The position numbers and the translations under genes were made by a program. The notes below the pieces were generated by a model, which had not been told where the DNA came from, did not search any database, and saw only the letters and a program-made list of their open reading frames with translations. From positions 62,001 to 126,000 of the forward strand of contig NZ_FWFS01000009.1 in NCBI RefSeq assembly GCF_900172375.1: a DNA stretch of 64,000 bases, given 5' to 3'. Of this stretch, positions 1 through 9,080 are shown piece after piece; position 1 is the first letter of the stretch, and every line of letters begins with the position of its first letter. This DNA is from Aquimixticola soesokkakensis (lineage in GTDB: Bacteria; Pseudomonadota; Alphaproteobacteria; Rhodobacterales; Rhodobacteraceae).

Positions 1-2305
1 TCGGCCCGTTCAGCGCAATCGTGGACCACTGCTCGGTGGTCGAGGTCAGCCAGACCTCGAGATCGGGCCATTCGGTTTGCAGGTAGTCCTCCATCATGTT
101 CATCACCCGCGCCGCCCCGCCCGTGGTCGTGGTCACGTGAAAGCGGTCGGCGTCGAGCCGCCCGATGACCCCGTCGTCGCGGATAAACCCGTCATCGCCC
201 AGCAAAAGCCCGTAGCGACAGCGCCCCGGCGCGAGTTTTGTCCAGGGGTTGGTGTACATCCGGTTCATGAATTCCACAGCATCGGGCCCGACCACTTCGA
301 TCTTGCCCAAGGTCGAGGCGTCGAACATGCCGATTCCTGCGCGCGTGGCCGCGCATTCGCGCCGCACCGCCGCGTCCATGTCCTCGTTGCCTTGGGGGAA
401 ATAGCGCGCGCGCCGCCACTGGCCGACGGGTTCAAACACGGCGCCGTTTTCCTCGGCCCAAGGGTCGATCTGGGTGCGGCGCAGCACCTCGAAGTGATCG
501 CCGCGATGGTAGCCGCAAAACGCGCCAAAACTGGTTGGCGTGTAGGGCGGGCGAAAGGTGGTCAGCCCGACCTGGGGCTGGGGTTTGCCAAGCGCGTCAG
601 CGGCGATGTTCAACCCGTTGATATTGGACATTTTTCCCTGATCGGTGGCCATGCCGTTGGTGGTGTAGCGTTTGACATGTTCGATCGAGCGCATCCCTTC
701 GCGCACCGCAAGGCGCAGGTCTTTGGCTGTCACATCGTTCTGGAAATCGACGAAAGCCTTGGCCTTGCTGGCGCTGCGGTCGGTGGGCAATTCGTGCAGG
801 CTCACACCGGTGCCGGTGCGATCCTTTGCAACCGCATAGACCGCGGCCTGCACCGTTGCGCCCAAGGCGTCGAGCGCCTCACGCGCGCGCGCGGCCCCGT
901 CATTGAGCGCGGCTTGGACGCCCCAAAGCCCGCGCGCGGCCCCCGCGATCACGCAGGCTTCGGGCGTGTGTTCGGGCAGGAAGGTGGTCAGCGCATCGTC
1001 CCAGGCCAGCCGCCCTTTGGTGTGGGAAAACAGATGCAGCGACGGCGTCCAGCCGCCCGACATCAACAGCGCATCGCAATTGATCCATGTGCCTGCTCCG
1101 ACATGCCCGCCACTCACCGCATTGACCCGCAGGTTTTTCACCCGCAGCCGGCCGGCAGTCGCCGTAACCGTGTGGCCAAGGCGCACCGGAATGCTGCGCG
1201 CCCGGGCGGCCTCTTGCAGATCGGCGCGGACCTGCGCGCGGGTGTCGATGATGACTTGGACCCGCGCGCCCGCATCGGCCAGATCAAAGGCCGCAAACCA
1301 CGCGCTGTCGTGGCTGGTGACAACGGCGGGGCTGTCGCCGACCTTGACGCCGTAGCGGTTGAGATAGGTCTGGGCCGCGCCCGCCAGCATCACGCCGGGG
1401 CGGTCGTTGCCGTGAAACACCAGCGGTTTTTCCAGCGCACCCTGCGCGAGGACCACCTGTTTGGCGCGCACCCGCCACAGGCGTTCGCGCGGCGTGTCGG
1501 CGGGCAGTTCGGTGAGATGGTCGGTCAGCTTTTGCACCATGCCGATCATGTTCTGGTGGTAGTAGCCGATGGCAGTGGTGCGGGGCATGATTTTGACGCC
1601 CGCCGCCAGCAGATCGGCGCGGCTTTGCGCCAGCCAGTCCCAGGCGGGGGTGCCGTCGATCTGCGCGTCGGGTTCGGACAGCAGCGTGCCGCCGATTTCG
1701 GCGTTCTCGTCGACCAGAACCACCGAGCGCCCCGTGGCGCTGGCGGCGAGCGCGGCCGCGATCCCCGCCGGCCCTGCGCCCACGATCAGCAGGTCGCAGT
1801 GCAGATAGCGCGAGGCATAGCTGTCGGGGTCTTCCTCGGTTGGCGCAACGCCCAGACCCGCCGCCGCGCGGATGAACGGCTCGTAGACCCTGTCCCAAAA
1901 GGACTTCGGCCACATGAAGGTCTTGTAGTAAAAACCGGCCGAAAACAGCATGTAAGCGGCGTCATTCACGGCGCCCACGTCAAAGCGCAACGAGGGGAAC
2001 TTGTTTTGCGATGTGGTTTGCAGCCCGCCCCAGACCTCTTGCACGGTGGCGCGGGTGTTGGGCTCGAAGCGCCCGTCGCCGCGCCGGGTGCCGATCAACG
2101 CATTGGGCTCTTCCGACCCGGCCGCAATCGCGCCGCGCGGGCGGTGGTATTTGAAGGAACGGCCCATCAGATGCACCCCGTGCGCGAGCAGCGCCGAGGC
2201 CACGGTGTCGCCCTTGAGCGCCGTGTAGGGCGTGCCGTCGAAGGTGAAAATCATCGGCTTGGCGGCGTCCACGCGGCCTTTGCCGCGCACGCGAAAGCGG
2301 CTCAT
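1..2305 (-). CDS. soxA: Sarcosine oxidase alpha subunit (partial, C-terminus beyond left edge)
   Basis: Large subunit of heterotetrameric sarcosine oxidase, which oxidises sarcosine to glycine and passes the methyl carbon to tetrahydrofolate in the cytoplasm. About 768 residues are visible of a family length near 1000. The order is an N-terminal 2Fe-2S-like (Fer2_4) region, an NAD-binding Rossmann motif DLLIVGAGPAGIAAA near residue 170, then the start of the aminomethyltransferase (GcvT-like) domain around CGYHRGDHFEVLRRTQ. The ATG at 2303-2305 overlaps the soxD stop by four bases (ATGA), so the two are translationally coupled. The end of the gene and probably soxG lie outside the window. Family assignment is secure; substrate specificity is inferred from the neighbours. 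Confidence 0.95.
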   Translation of the reverse strand, partial: MSRFRVRGKGRVDAAKPMIFTFDGTPYTALKGDTVASALLAHGVHLMGRSFKYHRPRGAIAAGSEEPNALIGTRRGDGRFEPNTRATVQEVWGGLQTTSQNKFPSLRFDVGAVNDAAYMLFSAGFYYKTFMWPKSFWDRVYEPFIRAAAGLGVAPTEEDPDSYASRYLHCDLLIVGAGPAGIAAALAASATGRSVVLVDENAEIGGTLLSEPDAQIDGTPAWDWLAQSRADLLAAGVKIMPRTTAIGYYHQNMIGMVQKLTDHLTELPADTPRERLWRVRAKQVVLAQGALEKPLVFHGNDRPGVMLAGAAQTYLNRYGVKVGDSPAVVTSHDSAWFAAFDLADAGARVQVIIDTRAQVRADLQEAARARSIPVRLGHTVTATAGRLRVKNLRVNAVSGGHVGAGTWINCDALLMSGGWTPSLHLFSHTKGRLAWDDALTTFLPEHTPEACVIAGAARGLWGVQAALNDGAARAREALDALGATVQAAVYAVAKDRTGTGVSLHELPTDRSASKAKAFVDFQNDVTAKDLRLAVREGMRSIEHVKRYTTNGMATDQGKMSNINGLNIAADALGKPQPQVGLTTFRPPYTPTSFGAFCGYHRGDHFEVLRRTQIDPWAEENGAVFEPVGQWRRARYFPQGNEDMDAAVRRECAATRAGIGMFDASTLGKIEVVGPDAVEFMNRMYTNPWTKLAPGRCRYGLLLGDDGFIRDDGVIGRLDADRFHVTTTTGGAARVMNMMEDYLQTEWPDLEVWLTSTTEQWSTIALNGP

Positions 2306-2604
2306 GGGGCCTCTCCGATCAGCGATGCAAGGTCGGGACGCGGTGCGCCTGCCTTGTAGGTGGTGTAAAAGCGGTCCGACACGGTGTCGCGCACGGCGTT
2401 GAAAAACCGCCCGCAGCCATGGATATGGCGCCAGCGTTCAAAATGCGGCCCCCGCGCGTTGTCGCGGATAAAGAGGAATTCTTCCCACTCTGCATCGCTT
2501 TGGGTCGCGGGCAGGGGGGCGCGCACTACATGGGCCTGCCCCGCATAGGCAAATTCCAGTTCCGGCAGCGTGTCGTCGCAATAGGGGCAATGGATCAGAA
2601 GCAT
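2302..2604 (-). CDS. soxD: Sarcosine oxidase delta subunit
   Basis: A 100-residue protein beginning MLLIHCPYCDD. Cys6 and Cys9 with His60/His62 and Cys64 (HIHGCGRFFN) match the zinc-binding residues of the delta subunit of heterotetrameric sarcosine oxidases. The start is the ATG at 2602-2604, eleven bases after the soxB stop. The frame stays open upstream into soxB, but that part is antiparallel-frame noise. The 3' end overlaps soxA by four bases. The subunit has no catalytic role of its own and stabilises the complex. Confidence 0.95.
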   Translation of the reverse strand: MLLIHCPYCDDTLPELEFAYAGQAHVVRAPLPATQSDAEWEEFLFIRDNARGPHFERWRHIHGCGRFFNAVRDTVSDRFYTTYKAGAPRPDLASLIGEAP

Positions 2605-2615
2605 GGCATGTCTCC

Positions 2616-3869
2616 TTAGTGGGCGACGGCGGCGGCGGCCGCTTCGTCGATCAGCCGGCCTGTGCGAAACCGCTCCAGCGTGAAGGGCGCGTTGATCGGA
2701 TGGGGCGCGTTTTTGGCGATGGTCCAGGCAAAGGTATGGGCCGCGCCGGGGGTGGCTTTGAACCCGCCCGTGCCCCAGCCGCAGTTGACATAAAGCCCCT
2801 CGACGGGGGTCTTGGAAATGATGGCCGAGCGGTCGGGCGTCACATCGACGATGCCGCCCCATTTGCGCAGCATCCGCATCCGGTTGAACATCGGGAAAAT
2901 TTCGCAGATCGCCGCGACGGTATGTTCGATCAGCGGCAGACCGCCCCGCTGCGAATAGGAGGTGTATTGATCCGTGCCCGAACCGATCACCAGCTCGCCC
3001 TTGTCGGATTGGCTGATATAGGCGTGCACGGCGTTCGACATCACCACGCAGGGAAAAACCGGCTTTACGGGTTCTGACACCAGCGCCTGCAAGGGGTAGC
3101 TTTCCAGCGGCAGGCGCACATCCGCCGTTTGCATCACCACCGAGGTGTGGCCCGCCGCCGAGACGGCGACCTTTTTGGCCTTGATGAAGCCTTTGGCGGT
3201 TTCGACCCCGGCGACCGAGCCGTCGGGGTGGCGGCGAATGGCGGTGACGGCGCAGTTCTGGATGATGTCCACCCCGCGCGCGGCGGCAGAGCGCGCATAG
3301 CCCCAAGCGACCGCATCATGGCGCGCGGTGCCTGCGCGCTTTTGCAACGCACCGCCCAGAACCGGATAGCGCGCGTCGGGCGAAATCGACAGCGGCGGGC
3401 AATAGTCCTTGCACTCTTCCTTGGTGAGCCAGCGGTTGTCCACGCCGTTCAAACGGTTGGCATGGACGTGACGCTTGAAGCTTTGAACGTCATGGACATT
3501 ATGCGCCAGCATCAGCACGCCGCGATTGGAATACATGACGTTGTAGTTCAGGTCCTGACTGAGATCCTGCCACAGATCGACCGCGTGGTCATAGAGACGC
3601 GCGCTTTCGTCATAGAGGTAATTCGAGCGGATGATCGTGGTGTTGCGCCCCGTGTTGCCGCCGCCCAGCCAGCCCTTGTCGATCACGGCGATATTGGTGA
3701 TGCCGTGTTCTTTGGCCAGATAATGCGCCGCCCCCAACCCATGGCCGCCCGCGCCAACGATGATCACATCATATTCGGCTTTCGGTTCGACCTCGGGCCA
3801 TTGTTCGGTCCAGTTTTTATGCCCCGACAGGGCATTTTTGACGAGAGAGAGCGCACTGAAATGGGTCAT
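2616..3869 (-). CDS. soxB: Sarcosine oxidase beta subunit
   Basis: A 417-residue FAD/FMN flavoprotein subunit that carries the amine-oxidising active site. The dinucleotide-binding motif DVIIVGAGGHGLGAAHYLA lies at residues 34-52. His184 within RHDAVAWGYAR matches the histidine that binds FMN covalently in this family. GWGTGGFKATPG near the C-terminus matches DAO-type oxidases. The start is the ATG at 3867-3869. It sits 125 bases downstream of gbcB in the same direction, so it may have its own promoter or be read from gbcAB. Dimethylglycine or N-methylproline oxidation are conceivable alternatives, but the SoxBDA order favours sarcosine. Confidence 0.94.
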   Translation of the reverse strand: MTHFSALSLVKNALSGHKNWTEQWPEVEPKAEYDVIIVGAGGHGLGAAHYLAKEHGITNIAVIDKGWLGGGNTGRNTTIIRSNYLYDESARLYDHAVDLWQDLSQDLNYNVMYSNRGVLMLAHNVHDVQSFKRHVHANRLNGVDNRWLTKEECKDYCPPLSISPDARYPVLGGALQKRAGTARHDAVAWGYARSAAARGVDIIQNCAVTAIRRHPDGSVAGVETAKGFIKAKKVAVSAAGHTSVVMQTADVRLPLESYPLQALVSEPVKPVFPCVVMSNAVHAYISQSDKGELVIGSGTDQYTSYSQRGGLPLIEHTVAAICEIFPMFNRMRMLRKWGGIVDVTPDRSAIISKTPVEGLYVNCGWGTGGFKATPGAAHTFAWTIAKNAPHPINAPFTLERFRTGRLIDEAAAAAVAH

Positions 3870-3994
3870 GGGTATGGGCTTTCACGCGAAGACGAAGGGG
3901 CTTTGGCGTAGGATTGCGCCAAAACGCGGGATTTAATCGAAGATTTGCGCCACAGATGTCGCAAGTCTGCGTCACGCGCCTGCGCGAGAGCGGC

Positions 3995-5083
3995 TCACAA
4001 TTCCACCTCGACATCGCTCAGCGGCGTGGAACAGCAGATCAGGATCTTGCCCTGATCGATCTCGCGTTTGCGAATGCCGCCGCCGTGGTTCATCTCGACC
4101 TCCCCCGACACAAGCACCGATTTGCAGGTGCCGCAGATGCCGCGCTGACAGGACACCATCGGCAACAGCCCCGCCTCGCGCGCCGCCGACAGCACCGTCA
4201 TGCCGGGGTGGACATCGACGACATGGCCGCTTTTGGGAAAACTCACGCGAAAGGTTTGTCCCGTCACTTCGGGGGCGGCGGTGTGATCCTCGATCGTGCC
4301 CTCGGTGGAGGTGCCGAAATCGAAACTTTCCTCGTAATACTGGTCCATGTCGAAACCCGCCTGTTCCAGCATCGCACGCACCCCGGCCATGAAGGGCGCA
4401 GGGCCGCAGCACATCACCAGACGGTCGCGAAAATCGGGCGACATCATTTCCAGTCTCGCCAGATCAAGCCGCCCCGTGTAGCCCGTCCAAGCGTCGCTCG
4501 CATGTGAGGTGGTGACGCTGAAGGCGAGTTTGAGACTGGCGTTCTGCGCGGCCAGCAATTCCAGCTCGCGCCGGAAAATCAGGTCCTGCGGGCTGCGCGC
4601 GGCATGGACGAAATGCAGATCGAAGGGCGCGCCCAGATCGCAGGCGGTGCGGGTCATCGACATCATCGGGGTGATCCCGCTGCCCGCCGAGATGAACAGC
4701 CGCTTGCGCGGGGTCGTCGCATCGGTGGTGAAATCGCCCGTCGGGCCGCTGACGCGAATTTCACGCCCGGGCAGCATGTTGTCATGCAGCCAGTTCGACC
4801 CCGGACCGCCCGCGACACGTTTGCACGTGATTTCAATGCGGTAGGGCCGCGCAGCAGAGGCGGAGATCGTGTAGCTGCGCGTGGTCATTCCCGCCACGGG
4901 CAGCTCGAAGGTCATATATTGACCGGGGTAGAATTTGAAGGCACGCGGCTCGCGCGCGCCAAAGACAAATGTTTTGACGTCATGGGTTTCCTGGCGCACG
5001 TGGCGACAGACCAGCGTGTCGTCCACTTCGCCATCCCAGAGCGGGACGCGGGTGACTTCGGTGTATTTGTCGTCATCGCTCAT
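3995..5083 (-). CDS. gbcB: Glycine betaine monooxygenase reductase subunit
   Basis: A 362-residue electron-transfer partner of the Rieske oxygenase encoded just upstream. An N-terminal FAD-binding domain (RSYTISASA) and an NAD(P)-binding domain (AGSGITPMMSM, then CCGPAPFMAGVRAML) are followed by a C-terminal plant-type 2Fe-2S ferredoxin domain with CQRGICGTC and a final Cys pair (ILICCS). The start MSDDDKYTEV at 5083 is chosen because its ATG overlaps the gbcA stop (ATGA); the open frame extends 20 codons further but is not plausible as coding. The role follows GbcB of Pseudomonas: NAD(P)H electrons to the oxygenase for betaine N-demethylation. Confidence 0.88.
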   Translation of the reverse strand: MSDDDKYTEVTRVPLWDGEVDDTLVCRHVRQETHDVKTFVFGAREPRAFKFYPGQYMTFELPVAGMTTRSYTISASAARPYRIEITCKRVAGGPGSNWLHDNMLPGREIRVSGPTGDFTTDATTPRKRLFISAGSGITPMMSMTRTACDLGAPFDLHFVHAARSPQDLIFRRELELLAAQNASLKLAFSVTTSHASDAWTGYTGRLDLARLEMMSPDFRDRLVMCCGPAPFMAGVRAMLEQAGFDMDQYYEESFDFGTSTEGTIEDHTAAPEVTGQTFRVSFPKSGHVVDVHPGMTVLSAAREAGLLPMVSCQRGICGTCKSVLVSGEVEMNHGGGIRKREIDQGKILICCSTPLSDVEVEL

Positions 5084-6354
5084 TGCGCGGCCACCTGCAG
5101 CGCGGCGGTGTCCAGATGCTCTGCCATGCGCGCGATATACCATGCGGCGAAGGCTTCGACATGGGGTTCGGTGTAGCGCGAATAGGGGCCAGGTTCATAG
5201 GCGGGCTGTGCCGCGCCCAGCTGCGCAAGGGCCACCAGATCGGCGTCTTGCTGGTTGGTGTAGCGCCAGACCTGCGTGAGATTGTCGAGCGTGTAATCCT
5301 GCCCCTCGATCGCATCCTTGTGCACAAGCCATGTCGTGCGCACCAGCGTGCGCCCCGCGCTCAGCGGCAGCACCGAGAAGGTCACGATGTGGTCGCTCAT
5401 GAAATGGTGCCAGGAATTGGGATGGGTCCAGAAGCTGAGCCCGCCCAGTTTGGGGTCTGTGAAATCGCCCAGCAGCTTTTTGGAGGCCACTTTCGTATCC
5501 ACCGTATGGCTTTCGCCCTCCCACATCAGCGGCAGGCGCATGGTGCGAAACCCCGAAATATTGGACAGGTGTTCTTCCTCGGCGGAGGGCAGGCCGCAGC
5601 TTTCCCATTTGGCATGGTTCCGGGCGACATCCGCAAGGTAGTTTGCCACGTCTTGCGAGCGGCGTTCGTCCATATCGTCGGGCGAGAACCCAAAGCCGAA
5701 TTCCGACAGGGGCACGGTCAGCTGCGGGTGGTTGCCCTCGCAGTGATAGCATTCGCGGTTGTTTTCCATCGTCAGCTTCCAGTTGCCATCCTCGATCAGA
5801 TCGGACTGGTGGGCGACTTTGCAATTGGCGATGTCATGGGGCGCAAGATAGCGCTGCATCACGCGCGCCATCTCGTCGAAATCGGCAGGCGGGGTCTCGG
5901 CGAGGCAGATGAAAATCAAACCGGCCAGGCTGCGCACATGGATGGTTTTCAACCCGTGGCAATCCTTGTCGAAATCGCTGCCCATGTGGTCGGCAAGGAT
6001 CAATTCGCCATCCTCGTTGTAGGTCCAGCCGTGATAGCGACAGACGATATTGCCGATCGTGGCGGTGGGTTCGTTGATCAGCTTGGCCCCGCGATGGCGG
6101 CACACGTTGTGAAAGGCGCGCACCTCTTCGTCATCGCCGCGCAACAACAGCACCGAGGTCGTGCCGACGCTCAAGGTCACGCAATCGCCCGGCTCGGGCA
6201 ATTCGGCATCCGAGGCGACAAAAATCCACATTTTGCCAAAGATTGCCTCCAGATCGAGATCATAGATCTCGGCGGCGGTGTAAAACGGGGCCTCAAGGCT
6301 TTTGAAGGCTTCGCGACGGGCCACGAGGGCGGCAATATCGGGGATGTCACGCAT
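5080..6354 (-). CDS. gbcA: Rieske glycine betaine demethylase oxygenase subunit
   Basis: A 424-residue aromatic-ring-hydroxylating-type oxygenase. The Rieske centre is Cys85-x-His87 (CRHRG) and Cys105-x2-His108 (CRYHGW). The mononuclear iron site is in NNRECYHCEGNHPQL. This pattern is typical of GbcA/BmoA, which turns glycine betaine into dimethylglycine plus formaldehyde, and of stachydrine demethylase Stc2. The ATG at 6352-6354 is preferred over an in-frame TTG one codon upstream. It is first in a run with gbcB and soxBDA, which together would take betaine towards glycine, although no dimethylglycine dehydrogenase gene is visible. putA nearby leaves proline betaine possible as substrate. 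Confidence 0.87.
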   Translation of the reverse strand: MRDIPDIAALVARREAFKSLEAPFYTAAEIYDLDLEAIFGKMWIFVASDAELPEPGDCVTLSVGTTSVLLLRGDDEEVRAFHNVCRHRGAKLINEPTATIGNIVCRYHGWTYNEDGELILADHMGSDFDKDCHGLKTIHVRSLAGLIFICLAETPPADFDEMARVMQRYLAPHDIANCKVAHQSDLIEDGNWKLTMENNRECYHCEGNHPQLTVPLSEFGFGFSPDDMDERRSQDVANYLADVARNHAKWESCGLPSAEEEHLSNISGFRTMRLPLMWEGESHTVDTKVASKKLLGDFTDPKLGGLSFWTHPNSWHHFMSDHIVTFSVLPLSAGRTLVRTTWLVHKDAIEGQDYTLDNLTQVWRYTNQQDADLVALAQLGAAQPAYEPGPYSRYTEPHVEAFAAWYIARMAEHLDTAALQVAAQ

Positions 6355-6807
6355 CAAGGGAAACCTTCAAGACTGCGAAAAAAGGAGAGGGGCGGATCGG
6401 GGGGCAAGCGCAGGACAAAAGAACAGATGCGACACCGCAGGGCAGGTCGCTGACGCTATGGTCGCCGCGAACGGCAAATTGACCAAGGATTTTTTCATCT
6501 GGCGCCTGTCCCTGTTGTGCCCGCGTCAGACGCAGGGCGCTGCGCCCCGCATGACGATAGGCTAAAACTGTCCTCGCGATGCGCCGCGCCAGACAGGATT
6601 TTTAGGGCAGTTCACCAGTAGAAATGCGACGCAGGCGATGGCGGTGATTTTTTCGCCTGTCGGCCTGCCGGTTTTGGCCCTCACCGTGAACATAACCGTG
6701 AACATCACTAAGGTGGGTACGGGGCAGTCACTGGTCAGTCTCTGGGCAGGCGCTGCCTGTTTTTGCGGCATATTTGCCCCCCGTCGCGCCAGCACGCATC
6801 GCAAAGA
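6355..6807. other. 453-base gap upstream of gbcA
   Basis: No convincing gene. A short minus-strand open frame at 6562-6804 has no recognisable product and no good ribosome site. The gap holds the direct repeat at 6683-6705 and should contain the promoter of gbcA. No terminator hairpin was seen after the serine hydrolase gene. Confidence 0.5.
6683..6705. repeat. Two 11-base direct repeats upstream of gbcA
   Basis: ACCGTGAACAT occurs at 6683-6693 and again at 6695-6705, a 12-base period. It lies about 330 bases upstream of the gbcA start. Tandem half-sites in a catabolic promoter region could bind an activator of the AraC type, but no regulator gene is adjacent. Confidence 0.4.
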
Positions 6808-7824
6808 TCACGCGTCCAGAACCGGCCCGTTCAGCAGGGCGAGGATGTCGCCAAAATACCCCTGCGAGCGGGCAGGCAGGGTGGGGTCCGAGGCAATCGC
6901 AATGGCGAGGTCGCGCGCAGGGTGGATGGCGATCACCTGCCCGCCGTAGCCGCGCGCCAGAACATAGCCGCTTTGGCTCAAAAACCAGCCATAGCCATAG
7001 GCCAGACCGGAGTAGGGGGATTTCGTGCGCGGCTCAAACGAGGCGTCAATCCAGTCCTGCGCAATCACGGCGCGCCCCTCGAGCGCGCCGCGCGCGCGCA
7101 TCATCCGCGCCACCGTCAGCATGGCGCGCGGGCTCAGCGCCATTTCGTTGCCGCCAAAATAATAGCCCTGCGGATCGCGGGTCCAGGGGGGAATGTCGAT
7201 CCCCAAAGGCGCCCCCAAGCGGCTGCGCGCCTGATCGAGCAACGACAGGCCGCTGACCTGTGCCAGAACCGCGCCCAGCACATGGGTCGAGCCGGTCGAA
7301 TAGATCATCCGCCCGCCCGGCTCGGCGATCATCGGCTGGCGCAAAACATAAGACACCCAATTGTCCGAGGCGACCCAAGCGCCGTAATCGCGCCCCGAGG
7401 TTCCCGCAAGTCCGGCGCGCAGCGTGACCAGATCCTGCAGGGTGATATCCGCGACGCCCGCCGTCGCATCGCGCGGGATGAGATCGGGGGCAACATCGCC
7501 CAGTCGCGCGGTGACATCCGCAATCTCGCCGCGCGCAATCGCCGCGCCCAGCAACAGCGCCACAAGGCTTTTGGAACAGGATTTGATGTTGGTGGGCCTG
7601 TCCAGACCGCCCGATTGGCGCGCCGCCTCAAAGACCACCTGATCACCCTTCTGGATCAGCAGCGCGTTCATCTGGGGCAAACGGCGCAGCGCGTCCTCAT
7701 AGCTTTCGGGCGCGCGCCGTTGCTGGGCCTGCGCGGGGCGTAGGGCACTCAGCCCGATCCCCGCGCCAAGGCCCAAAGCAAAACCGCAGCTCACGCCAGT
7801 GCTCAGGAAACGGCGTCTGTGCAT
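6808..7824 (-). CDS. Tat-exported serine hydrolase, class C beta-lactamase fold
   Basis: A 338-residue protein with a twin-arginine leader (MHRRRFLSTG) and an AQA processing site near residue 33, so probably periplasmic. The serine-lysine motif is Ser82-Cys-Ser-Lys85 within KSCSKSLVALL. The second motif reads MIYSTGSTHVLGAV, where the usual Tyr-x-Asn is Tyr-Ser-Thr. GYGGQVIAIHP fits the third (HxG-like) motif region. These features match the serine hydrolases known as beta-lactamase-related or 6-aminohexanoate-dimer-hydrolase-like esterases rather than a true AmpC. It is alone on its strand, 453 bases upstream of gbcA and 140 downstream of the Hint gene. The substrate is unknown. Confidence 0.85.
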   Translation of the reverse strand: MHRRRFLSTGVSCGFALGLGAGIGLSALRPAQAQQRRAPESYEDALRRLPQMNALLIQKGDQVVFEAARQSGGLDRPTNIKSCSKSLVALLLGAAIARGEIADVTARLGDVAPDLIPRDATAGVADITLQDLVTLRAGLAGTSGRDYGAWVASDNWVSYVLRQPMIAEPGGRMIYSTGSTHVLGAVLAQVSGLSLLDQARSRLGAPLGIDIPPWTRDPQGYYFGGNEMALSPRAMLTVARMMRARGALEGRAVIAQDWIDASFEPRTKSPYSGLAYGYGWFLSQSGYVLARGYGGQVIAIHPARDLAIAIASDPTLPARSQGYFGDILALLNGPVLDA

Positions 7825-7964
7825 CGAAAACCTCGCGATCGGGTGCGGGGGGGCATCTGCGCCCCCATCCGCCCTGTGACCTCGACAGGCTAAGGCTGCG
7901 CGGCCCCTGCGCCTAGAGGCTTTGGTCTACAATCGCGTGAGCCACATTCGGGATGTTGCATATT

Positions 7965-9080
7965 TTAGAGGTGCACCCCGCCATAATTGTTCAGCCGCGC
8001 AAGATGTTGCGCTTGGGACATGGTCAGCCCGAGATGGCCAAAGCGCATCGGGTGCGTGTGCAACTGGGGAAAAATGGCCTGAATTTCGGCCAGCGCCTCT
8101 GCGCAGAGCACCCCAAGGGCAATATCGCCGCTGAACAGGCTTTCCGAGGCGATGCCCTCGCAAAACACCATTTCATGACTGTCGAGCATCAGGTGCAGAT
8201 AGTCTGCCCGTCGCTGCGGGACGCGCGCCACGGTGGTGCCGTTCACCAGCGCTTTGGCCGGCACAAGCACGTCGCTTTCGCCATAGTTCAACTCGGCCAG
8301 CGGCGATTGCAGCAGCACGCGGTGGTTGGGCGAGAGGAAAAGGTCGCGGTTGTTGCCGATGGCCCCGGCGGCAAAGCGGACGGGCGCGAGTGTGCCAAGG
8401 CCGCAGACCGTGCTGCGCCCGATCCAGCGGATTGGCTGTGCGCCCTTGCCCAGCGTCTGCACCAACATGCCCGCCTGCAGGTCCTCGATCGCAACGGGGC
8501 CGGTGGGGGTCTCGATCAGGGTTCCCGCAAGAAAACAGACCGCAGCCGTGGGGATGACAAGGCTTTGACCGCTGCCCGCATAGGTCGAGACCCCTTGGAT
8601 ATAGTGCAACACCGTCCCCGCAGGCGGTTGCGCCCCATCAAACATCACGCCGACCACCTTGGTGGTATAGCCCGTGGTGATCGACACGCCGACCATGCGA
8701 TAGGCCGTGCCCGCACCGTCATAAAGCGTGACTTCATATTCGTTTTCGACGTTGACCGGCGCGGGAAATTTCCAGCGCGTCGTTTCGGCATTGGGCGTAT
8801 AGGTCACACCGTCAAGGGTCACCGCCTGCGTGAGCCGCTGGTCGATCACACTGGACCCCGAAAAAGGATCATCCGTCAGCACACCATCGGCATCCTCGAA
8901 GGTGATGGATGTCGTGGGGCCGCTGATCTTGATGGTCAGATCGCTGGGCCTTTCCCAGCTAAAGGCATTGCCGTTGAGAGCGTTGGTGATCACGTTGCCG
9001 TTTTGGGGCGTCTTGCCGTCGAGATCACGGGTAATGCTTACGCCACTGGTGGCGAAAATAGAAATGGTCTGCTGCGCCAT
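7965..9080 (-). CDS. Hint (Hedgehog/intein) domain protein
   Basis: A 371-residue protein with no signal peptide. Residues 1-175 are a beta-rich region rich in Thr, Gly and Asp without a recognised family. From residue 181 a Hint_2-type domain follows: VCFLAGTLIETPTGPVAIED with Cys182 in the position of the splicing/cleaving nucleophile, then LSPNHRVLL matching the Hint block with the catalytic His. Such proteins are common and usually multicopy in Rhodobacteraceae, and their function is not established. Autoproteolysis at Cys182 is the family-based expectation. Start is the ATG at 9078-9080. No operon partner. Confidence 0.85.
   Translation of the reverse strand: MAQQTISIFATSGVSITRDLDGKTPQNGNVITNALNGNAFSWERPSDLTIKISGPTTSITFEDADGVLTDDPFSGSSVIDQRLTQAVTLDGVTYTPNAETTRWKFPAPVNVENEYEVTLYDGAGTAYRMVGVSITTGYTTKVVGVMFDGAQPPAGTVLHYIQGVSTYAGSGQSLVIPTAAVCFLAGTLIETPTGPVAIEDLQAGMLVQTLGKGAQPIRWIGRSTVCGLGTLAPVRFAAGAIGNNRDLFLSPNHRVLLQSPLAELNYGESDVLVPAKALVNGTTVARVPQRRADYLHLMLDSHEMVFCEGIASESLFSGDIALGVLCAEALAEIQAIFPQLHTHPMRFGHLGLTMSQAQHLARLNNYGGVHL

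Noticed and set aside
77-2359. A 760-codon open frame on the plus strand opposite soxA
   Set aside because: It is antisense to a clear soxA and soxD, has a composition typical of GC-rich shadow frames (His, Arg, Gly, Ala) and matches no family.
6562-6804. Small gene on the minus strand upstream of gbcA
   Set aside because: No recognisable domain or ribosome site, and it spans the direct repeat that looks regulatory.
6808-7824. Antibiotic-resistance beta-lactamase
   Set aside because: The fold and Ser-x-x-Lys motif fit, but the Tyr-x-Asn motif is altered and the family is broad; no resistance role is supported.
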